Source of the DNA: Brassica napus
Taxonomy: Eukaryota; Streptophyta; Magnoliopsida; Brassicales; Brassicaceae
Length of the DNA: 64,000 nt
Direction: 5' to 3'
NCBI RefSeq assembly: GCF_020379485.1
Contig: NC_063448.1
Location: 13,167,726-13,231,725 of the forward strand
Made by a program: the position numbers and the translations under genes. The notes beneath the pieces were generated by a model, which worked only from the letters and a program-made list of their open reading frames with translations, searched no databases and was not told the DNA's origin. The first letter of the stretch is position 1. Each line of letters starts with the position of its first letter. Of this stretch, positions 56,645 to 64,000 are shown piece after piece.

Positions 56645-56944
56645 GAGCCTGATTTTTTGGAGGTTCTTAGGGTGGAGTTATTAGCGGAATATAACAACCC
56701 GTCTCTTAACTTTTAACTAAAAAAGCTAAGAACCGGTTCTTAAATAAGAGTTTTAATAGCCGGTTCTTAACTTTTTTAGTTAAAAGTTAAGAGACGGGTT
56801 ATATTCCGTTATGAACCCCACTCTAAAAACCCCCAATAATCATGATAAGAGACGGGTTATATTCCGCTAATAACTCCACTCTAAGAGACGGGTTCTTATA
56901 TTCTGCTAAGAACCTCATCATAAGAACTCCCAATAATCATGCTC
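56645..56944. mobile_element. Harbinger-type MITE, about 300 bp, internally rearranged
   Basis: Begins GAGCCTGATTTTTTGGAGGT after TTA and ends GAACTCCCAATAATCATGCTC before TAA; the ends are inverted copies. Internally GTTAAAAGTTAAGAGACGGG and its inverse form a foldback, and GACGGGTTATATTCCG(C/T)TA is repeated, so the right half looks like partial tandem duplication. It is related to 42566-42689. Confidence 0.8.
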
Positions 56945-56947
56945 TAA

Positions 56948-57250
56948 GTCCGCAAACAGTTATGATTATGAGACACAAAAAGAGTACTGTTTTCATAGTC
57001 ATAGCTTAATCACAAGTTCACAACCCATCATAATAACAACAATCTGTTTATTTATTTTACAACAGAGGATGAATCATCATCACGCTACCGGAAACTGAAC
57101 AGTACAAACATTTAAATTTAAGCAAAAACAAAGAGGCGCAAAATTACCAAAAACTTAGACAACAAGAACACTGCCTTATATGTATACAACAAGCACGAAG
57201 AGAACAAAAAGTTCATAACGCCGGCGCAAATATCTTTAACCCCAAGAAGA
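56948..57250 (-). other. 3' flank of small-protein copy 3
   Basis: Shares CCGGAAACTGAACAGTACAA and nearby sequence with the 3' flank of copy 2 (38850-38880), so the family was duplicated together with its 3' untranslated region. No other gene. Confidence 0.6.
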
Positions 57251-57257
57251 GGACCAA

Positions 57258-57470
57258 TCAGCGACCAGTAGGGTGCACGCGTCCTCCGTTATCGTTGCCG
57301 GTAGGCTCAGAGCTCCGGCTACTACCAGAACCGGAGGGGGTGAAGGCAGAGATAATGGCTTTCACGACCATGGTTTTTACCAGCTTTCTCTCAACGGGAA
57401 TCACACTCGCTGTTTCTTTCTTCACCTTCCGGTCAACCGAAGAACTGGAACCTTCTCCTCTGGAACTCAT
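57258..57470 (-). CDS. Small basic protein, copy 3 (70 aa)
   Basis: Intact ORF from ATG 57470: MSSRGEGSSSSVDRKVKKET, then VIPVERKLVKTMVVKAIISA, a Ser/Gly-rich spacer and the tail GGRVHPTGR. Compared with copies 1 and 2 the conserved parts are the MS start, the KK..(T/S)VIP.(K/E)R.LVKT block with its amphipathic continuation, and the GxRV(Y/H)PT tail; the Ser-rich spacer varies. There is no signal peptide, so a nuclear or cytosolic location is most likely. A TATA-like CTATATAAACTC lies upstream on the minus strand (57570-57582). This seems the best preserved of the three copies. Function unknown. Confidence 0.72.
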   Translation of the reverse strand: MSSRGEGSSSSVDRKVKKETASVIPVERKLVKTMVVKAIISAFTPSGSGSSRSSEPTGNDNGGRVHPTGR

Positions 57471-57599
57471 CTTTAGCCTATTTATTTTTATTTACGTGTA
57501 TATAAGTTTGTATGTGTCTGTGTTTGTTGCTGTTGAAATTGTTAATTCCGTGCAAAACGTAGGTTAGGTAGAGTTTATATAGAAAACTAAAGAGAAAAG

Positions 57600-58098
57600 G
57601 TGCCCTTAAGCGAGAATTAAACTTGTGCTCTAAGTTGCTCACGTCCATGACCATACCCATGTATAGCCACTTGTAACGAAGAAATTTACATTTCCTACTA
57701 AAAATTTAAGAAACACTAATAAAACAAAATATTACAATAATATGAAATTTCCATGCACCGTGGTTTTTTTTTTTTTTATCAAATAACTAGTAAATGTATT
57801 TATTAGACATGACGAAGAGGCATCAGGATTGGGAACTAATTAAGGGTTTCCCATTAATATTTAGTTCATGGAACAGGGAGTTCAACACCAGAGCCGGGTA
57901 TGATATTTTCGGAGTTCTATTTGGAACAAATGTTTTATTACTATGCATAAATTTTACAAGTTTACATAGTTTCATAGTATAAAATTTATTCAAATCTCAA
58001 TCATACTAATATAAAATCCATCAAGATTTTATAAAACATTTTTGTAAACTAGAAATTTTTATCTACTTTTTTCAAAATTTAATATTTTTAAGTTATTA
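57600..58098. other. Gene-free sequence
   Basis: No gene. A poly-T run lies at 57765-57778. The rest is AT-rich up to the CACTA element. Confidence 0.45.
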
Positions 58099-58262
58099 TA
58101 TCACTACAAGAAAACAGCGGTATTCCGACGGACATTCCGACGGAAAATGAAATCCTCGGAATTTCCCGAGGAATTTTGGGTTTCCTCGGAATTTCCTCGG
58201 AATATACCGACGGAATTCCGAGGAAACATCAATCCGTCGGAATATTCCGAGGAAATTCCGAC

Positions 58263-58800
58263 GAACTAGTGATCGATCGATGCGTTTTTGGACATATACC
58301 CATCGATCGATCACATTGGTACGCTTTGGTCCATCTTAGCGATCGATCGATGCGTTTTTGGACATAAATCCATCGATCGATCCGTTTATAAAAAACATTC
58401 GAGATTTTGAAACCCCAGACACTAGTTCCTCGGAATTTCCTCGGAATATTCCGAGGAAATTCCGAGGAACGCTTGATATCCTCGATCGATCGATGGGATA
58501 ATCTCATCGATCGATCACATTGTTACGCTTTGGTCCATCTTAGTGATCGATCGATGCGTTTTTGGACATATATCCATCGATCGATCCGTTTAAAAAAAAC
58601 ATTCGAGATTTTGAAACCCCAAACACTAGTTCCTCGGAATTTCCTCGGAATATTCCGAGGAAATTCCGATGAACACTTGATATCCTCGATCGATCGATGG
58701 GATAATCTCATCGATCGATCACATTGTTACGCTTTGGTCCATCTTAGTGATCGATCGATGTGTTTTTGGACATATATCCATCGATCGATCCGTTTAAAAA
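58263..58800. repeat. Tandem 205-bp repeats with TCGATCGATCGA palindromes
   Basis: Units starting GATCGATCGATG(C/T)GTTTTTGG repeat at about 58339, 58543 and 58747 (period 204-205 bp), with a partial one from 58270. Each has two or more CATCGATCGATC palindromes plus AAACCCCA(A/G)ACACTAGTTCCT and a TTCCGAGGAA block. A further AAACCCCAAACACTAGTTCC block occurs alone at 59235. Confidence 0.85.
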
Positions 58801-59699
58801 AAATTGACGTTTTGAAACCCCAAACACTAGTTCCTCGGAATTTCCTCGGAATATTTCGACGGAATTCCGAGGAAGAAAAGGGTTTCCTCGGAATTCCCTC
58901 GGAATATTCCGAGGAAATAGGGTTTTTAAACCGAAAACAACGTTTTGCGGTTTGAATAACACCTATATAACCCTTATTAAGTGTCTTACGTTCATTATGA
59001 AGTCAAAAATTTGTTCCTTACCCTATAATAAACACTTTTCCGATTGTATGAACGAAATCCCCACAACATAAGAGAAACACTTATACACTTTAATGAACGG
59101 TAAAGGGAATACTTACAATTCGTTTTGAAATTTGTTATTTCATGGTTTATGCTCATCTATATAAAGAATCCTCAATGGTATGCATTACAATTGTATAAGA
59201 AATGAAATACGGCAAAAAAAATTGATGTTTTGAAACCCCAAACACTAGTTCCTCGGTATTTCCTCAGAATATTCCGAGGAAATTCCGAGGAAAAATATAA
59301 ATTAATAGAAATACATGCACATGATATTCTTTTTCCTCGAATTAATGAAAATATTCCGAGGAAATTCCAACGGATATTTAAGTGGCCGTCGGAATTTCCT
59401 CGGAATATTTTCATTTAACCGGGCAAACAAGCCGCCAAATATTTCGCGAAAATTGAAATTGAAAATACTGAGGGAATTCCGACGGAAAATATCCGTCGGA
59501 CCCAAGGTTTTATAAACTCGAAACGCATCTTCTTCCCCATTTCTCTCTTCTTCCTCTCCGGCGATCTCTCTCTCCTTCCGGCGATCTCTCTCTCCTTCCG
59601 GCGTTCTCCACCTTCTCTCGCGACGATCTCTCCGGCAAATCCTTTCCATTCCCTTACAAATCATGTAAGGACCCTATCCCACTCTCTTAGATCCTATTT

Positions 59700-60520
59700 G
59701 TTAGGTTTTTAAGTAGATTTGATGATTTTAGAAGGTTTTTGATAGATTTTTGTTAGGGTGATTGGGTAGGATTGTGATTTGTTGTGTAATAGGTTTAGAA
59801 TTGTGATTTGGTTGTGTTAAATTGATTTAGAACTTTTTTTATAAATTGTTCATTATTTTTGTATTTACAAAACGTTTTTTCTATATAAATTCGATTTTAC
59901 AAAATGTTTTTTGTATATAAATTTGATTTTTGGATTTATAAAAGATGATTTCATATTTATAAAAATTTTATATTTATTAAAACTAATTTTGTATTTATAA
60001 AACATTTTTTTGATTTATAAACACTATTTTTTTATTTTTGTATTTATAAAAACTATTTTTAAATATACAAACCGTTCTTTGTATATAAATTCGATTTTTG
60101 GATTTATAAAAGATGATTTCATATTTTAAAATTAATTTTGTATTTATAAAATATTTTTTTTTTGATTTATAAACACTATTTTATTATTTTTTGTATTTAT
60201 AAAAACTATTTTGTATTTATAAAAAGATGATTTCATATCTATAAAAATATTTATATTTATAAAACTAATTTTGTATTTATAAAACATTTTTTGATTTATA
60301 AACACTATTTTTTAATTTTTTGTATTTATAAAAACTATTTTGTATTTATAAAAAGATGATTTCATATTTATTAAAACTAATTTTGTATTTATAAAAGATT
60401 TTTTTTATTTATAAAAACTATTTTATTATTTTTTGTATTTTAAATATGTTTTCTATTTCAATTTTAATTTTATATTTTCGAATTTCAATTTAAAAAAAAT
60501 AAATTTATAATTTTTTTTTA
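59700..60520. repeat. AT-rich degenerate tandem repeat (TTTGTATTTATAAAA)
   Basis: Imperfect repeats of TTTGTATTTATAAAAACTAT and GATGATTTCATATTTATAAA fill this part of the CACTA element. No coding potential. Confidence 0.8.
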
Positions 60521-60804
60521 ATTTTGGAAATATTCCGAGGAAGTTTATCCCTCGGAATATTCCGACGACATCTTCCTCAGAATATTCCGAGGAATTTCTG
60601 ACGAACTTGTGGTCCTCGGAAATTCCGAGGAAATAGGGTTTCCTCGGAATTCCGTCGGAAATTTCCGAGGGATTTCCGAGGAAAAATGAATTTCCAAGGA
60701 GTTATTTCTGAGGACTTTTTTCGTCGGTATGTCGTCGGAATAGCGTTATTCCGACGACTTACCGACGATTTTTTCCCTCAGTATGCCGCTGTTTTCTTGT
60801 AGTG

Positions 60805-63580
60805 TATATATCCAAATCATAGATACATAATACATATATAATTGGTTTTTTGAAAAATGGGGTCCCCAAAAGTTGGAGACCCATTGAAATGTTTCAAAAG
60901 AATATGCACAAGTCCGGCTATGTTCAACACTAAAAGTATACATATATAATATATGACTTGAAATGAAAATATATGTATGAACTGGCAGTCTTGCACGGAT
61001 CACATATACTTTGTGTTTTATATAAATATTTCATCCATATATACGTGTTCGTGCTGATGACGTTAATCTATGATTTAAACCCAAAAAGATTTAATTCAAA
61101 ATGTATTTCATGGTTAACTTAGGAAAACTAGATTCTTACTAATTTTTTACCTTTTATTTTTCTACTAAAAATGGATTTTTATTGATATAGTTATTTGAAT
61201 CTCAATCTTTTTCACGATGACCACAATATAAATAGATTCTTAATTAGAATCTTATAAACAGAGGTACTGAACCTTATTGAAATTGGTCGGAAGTGCATAT
61301 GTGTGAAACCGATTTTTCGTCAAAGAGCACGTGTGAAACCATAGCTTAGTTGACTTCGCTTGTACGTGATCTTGTGTCAATCGAGCCAGGATGACTAAAA
61401 TCATTGGCTTTTGTATATTTGTGTTATTTTTGCTTTTTCCTAAAAAAGTTTCTGTCCACTATAATATAGGGAAATTGGGCTTCATGATAAGGAAAAAAAA
61501 GCCTAATTTACCAAATAACCAATTTTCTTAACTTTTCTACACACACCGTCGTCTATATATAATAATACAGTATTGTCCCTTCTTACAACCGGCTTAACCT
61601 GCAGAAAAAAAATTTAAAAAAATTAATTATTATGTGTAAAAGTAAATCGTGGCTTAATTGTTTTCACATCTTCACTTTTTACTTCTCTTGGTAACTTCAT
61701 TGAAGTTGAATGGTCTCCGACACCGAGTTGCTCCACATCGTCACCTCCGTCAGGTTCATCTATTTTTTTCGTTATTCCTTGGTTGCAAACCCGCGCTCAA
61801 CTACTCTTCTGGAATTGTCGGACACACGACGTAATTATAGTTACAGCCGCGAATAGTGCGAACCCGTACCCAATCCAATTCTAACAATTGATTCTTCTCA
61901 GATCTCTTCAATTCCGGTACGTTCTCAGGTTTTAACCTTCGATTATCTTCATCTCCTGTTATTTTATTTCATATTTGCGCTATACTCAGAACTAGGGTAC
62001 TCTTTTATTAAATCTACAGTCTCGTTGCCGTTGCCACATGTCGTATTTGCTTTTCTGGACCGAAGTTCCCCAATTGATTTAGGGGCTGGGTGATTTGGGA
62101 TCGAAGTTTCCCCAGTTGTTCTTAGTCTTTGTTAAATTTGAATTTTGTTTTTCTAGCGGATATACATAGTACATGGTGTAGTTATATAGTTTATTGTATG
62201 GAATAGCATATGCGATAGATAGGTTTGTCTATGTTGACGTAGTATGAGATCTTTCATTCCTATTCTATTTGGAATGGTATAGGTTAGTTTGCATGTGAAC
62301 ATAGTACGAGATCATTCATTACTATTCTATTCGACATGGTCTGTAAACTTATTTTATTTGAGATGAAATTGAGTGATTGCTACTCCATTATTTTGTATTC
62401 CATTCAATTTATTTGCACTATAAAAATTCATATCTATATAAACAGATTTGTGTACTCTGTCCTAACCGTGTTTACCTCTTACCTTCATCCTTCAGATCTG
62501 GCATGGACGATTTAAATAGGATAATGAAAACAAAAAGAGAAAGAAACAAGATAATGTTGTCAACGTAGACAACCAAATTAATATTTCCTGTTTGAAGTTG
62601 CATTATATTTCCTATTTGTATTACATAATAAAATTAATAAACAAACAAATTTCGTATGGAATAGTAAAAAAATCATTACTCTGAATTTGAGCCTTACAAA
62701 AATACGTTCATGACAAATAAATTGTGTGGTCTGTTACATAACGCGTAATGTGTAATAGTCTAACAATACTAAAAGGCTAACATATTCAATAAGGAGGTAT
62801 GTCAAAAAATCAACCAATAATGAAATTCTTTTTTGCCATGTCATTATATCTATGTATAATAAAACGGGCTAACCATGTTGGACTGTCAACAATTTCGTAA
62901 TGGCCCATTGTTGACACCTAGGGTACTATCAAAGTCGAACATATCGACTCTTCCACTTCGTCTTCTTTGTTCCCATTCTCTGAAAATCAACATTATCACA
63001 TCAATCCTTGATCAATTAATTGTTTTCTTTACTCTTTTTTTTATGAATTCGTTTCACCTCCCTTTGTTTCTTTTTTTTTCTGTATAAATCCAACCAAAAT
63101 CCAAAACAGTCACTGAAGAAGTTGAAGCTGTGGCAATGAAATCCAACGGGAAGTCTCTTGTCTCCACAATAAAGTATCCAGACGAATGGGAACTGCGGTT
63201 CCGGTTAATCCATTTCGTTGGAGCTGTTTGGTAGATGTGTGGTTGCAGAGTTGCAGAAACGGGGCAAAGTTTATTCTGAGTATCTCGAGGCTTTCTCTTT
63301 CACATAATCTTCCTTTCCTTTTTCAAACTATATTTATATCGCTATAATTGATAAGATAAGCGTTTAATAATGTACAAAATGTGATTATTATTTTATAAGT
63401 TGCAGACATAGATTCTGTATAATTTGTGTATTTCATTTGTACAACTGAGATAAATAGATTTCAGTATTGAAGTTGTGATTTTGTTTTGCTGTGCCAGACC
63501 AATATGTTGTAAAATGTATACTGGGATTGATTTGCTTTTAATTTGAGTTGTTAGATGTCAGCACGAGGAGGAAAAATCAG
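60805..63580. other. Gene-free sequence upstream of the IST1-like gene
   Basis: No certain gene. GC content rises at 61690-62100 with promoter/leader-like features, and GAAGAAGTTGAAGCTGTGGC (63116) opens a 39-codon frame to a stop at 63223 that might be a lost exon. A repeated ATAGTACATGGTGTAG / CATAGTACGAGATC area at 62160-62345 is a loose direct duplication (GAGATC(T/A)TTCATT(C/A)CTATTCTATT). Confidence 0.4.
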
Positions 63581-63586
63581 TAGACT

Positions 63587-64000
63587 ATGTTTTTATCTCC
63601 TCTCAAGAAGGATACGCAGATCAAGCAGTTGAGAAGAGAATTGGCTCAGTTGCTCGAGTCTGGGCACACCCAGACTGCTCTGATCCGGGTAAGCAATCAA
63701 AAATCGGATCTTTTCATTCATCCTTCATTGTAGAGTGATTATGCTTATGAATGATTGTTTTTTCTGTCTCAGGTGGAGCATGTAGTGAGAGAAGAGAAGA
63801 CAGTGGCTGCTTATGAGCTCGTTGGTATATACTGTGAGCTTATCATTGTTCGTTTGGGTGTCATTGACTCACACAAGTAAGTTCAAATATCCTAACTTTT
63901 GTACATTTTTGTTTCTTAATGTGTAATGTGTTGTTGATCATTATTTGTTGGTGTGGTCTTTGCATCCAGGACGTGGCCTAATGATCTTAAGGAAGCTGTT
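63587..64000 (+). CDS. IST1-like (ISTL) ESCRT-III-related protein, partial
   Basis: Exons 63587-63688, 63773-63876 and 63970 to the window end join in phase with GT-AG introns. They read KKDTQIKQLRRELAQLLESG, ALIRVEHVVREEKTVAAYEL, VGIYCELIIVRLGVIDSHK and TWPNDLKEAV. This is helix 2 to helix 4 of the Ist1 domain (Regulator of Vps4 activity in the MVB pathway), which modulates VPS4 and ESCRT-III at endosomes. The first helix (CKTxLKLAxxRIKLLKNK) is not found before the Met at 63587, where MFLSPLKK replaces it; the true first exon may be farther upstream or lost. The gene continues beyond the window, so completeness cannot be judged. Confidence 0.75.

Larger units (their letters stand above)
58102..60804. 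mobile_element. CACTA (En/Spm) non-autonomous element, 2.7 kb
   Basis: Inverted ends CACTACAAGAAAACAGCGGT (58102) and ACCGCTGTTTTCTTGTAGTG-type (read at the right end as GCCGCTGTTTTCTTGTAGTG, ending 60804), flanked by the 3-bp duplication TAT. Subterminal regions are packed with TTCCGAGGAAATTCCGACGG motifs in both orientations, the likely transposase-binding repeats. No transposase is present. A CT-rich stretch with repeated CTCTCTCTCCTTCCGGCG and an ATG followed by GTAAGG-like sequence at 59540-59670 is probably the leftover leader of an element gene. Confidence 0.92.

Noticed and set aside
1..64000. tRNA, rRNA or other structured RNA genes
   Set aside because: No tRNA-like cloverleaf with conserved T-arm (GGTTCGAATCC type) or rRNA sequence was noticed on reading; a tRNAscan-SE/Infernal run would be decisive.

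Overview
This is a plant nuclear genome window, almost certainly from Brassica or a close Brassicaceae relative. Host exons are Arabidopsis-like with GT-AG introns, the sequence is AT-rich, and most of it is transposon sequence of families typical of Brassicaceae: Helitrons ending in CTAG, PIF/Harbinger elements with TWA target sites, a Kaonashi-type Mutator carrying a ULP protease gene, and a CACTA element starting CACTACAAGAAAAC. The genus is inferred; no species marker was seen.

Layout: 0-2 kb, an F-box pseudogene. About 1.9-7.45 kb, a PIF/Harbinger (Pong-like) transposon with an intact Myb-like ORF and a broken transposase, followed by abutting MITEs. 7.9-11.65 kb, a mosaic of gene fragments (NUDX23-like Nudix hydrolase, F-box, CCCH-WD40, one unrecognised protein). 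11.68-14.13 kb, an intact four-exon GUX/PGSIP glucuronosyltransferase (GT8). 14.56-15.84 kb, a hAT-like element filled by a minisatellite. 16.6-18.63 kb, two host genes: a small probable plastid protein and an MGCC-type lipid-anchored protein. 19.0-29.24 kb, nested or adjacent Helitrons, with fragments of plastid pyruvate dehydrogenase E2, a bHLH factor and a receptor-like kinase. 30.37-36.2 kb, a small-protein gene whose 5' leader is split by an LTR retrotransposon with apparently identical 906-bp LTRs and only gag-protease. 39.0 and 57.3 kb, two paralogues of that small gene. 40.2-41.3 kb, a LINE fragment. 43.877-52.452 kb, a complete Mutator-like element with exact 9-bp TSD (TTAAGCTAA), a DUF1985-ULP1 gene, a MURA-type transposase, many short palindromes and a ~700-bp imperfect hairpin. 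53.45-60.80 kb, a short Helitron, a hAT element with exact 8-bp TSD, a Harbinger MITE and a CACTA element with TAT TSD. 63.6 kb to the end, an IST1-like gene running off the window.

Functional host genes are few: GUX (xylan glucuronidation in the Golgi), the plastid-type small protein, the MGCC protein, the small basic-protein family and possibly the IST1-like gene. They are not linked in a pathway. Most of the window is a record of transposition, gene-fragment capture and decay. The most unusual structures are the palindrome-rich, hairpin-bearing ULP Mutator element and the retrotransposon placed between promoter and start codon of a small repeated gene family.
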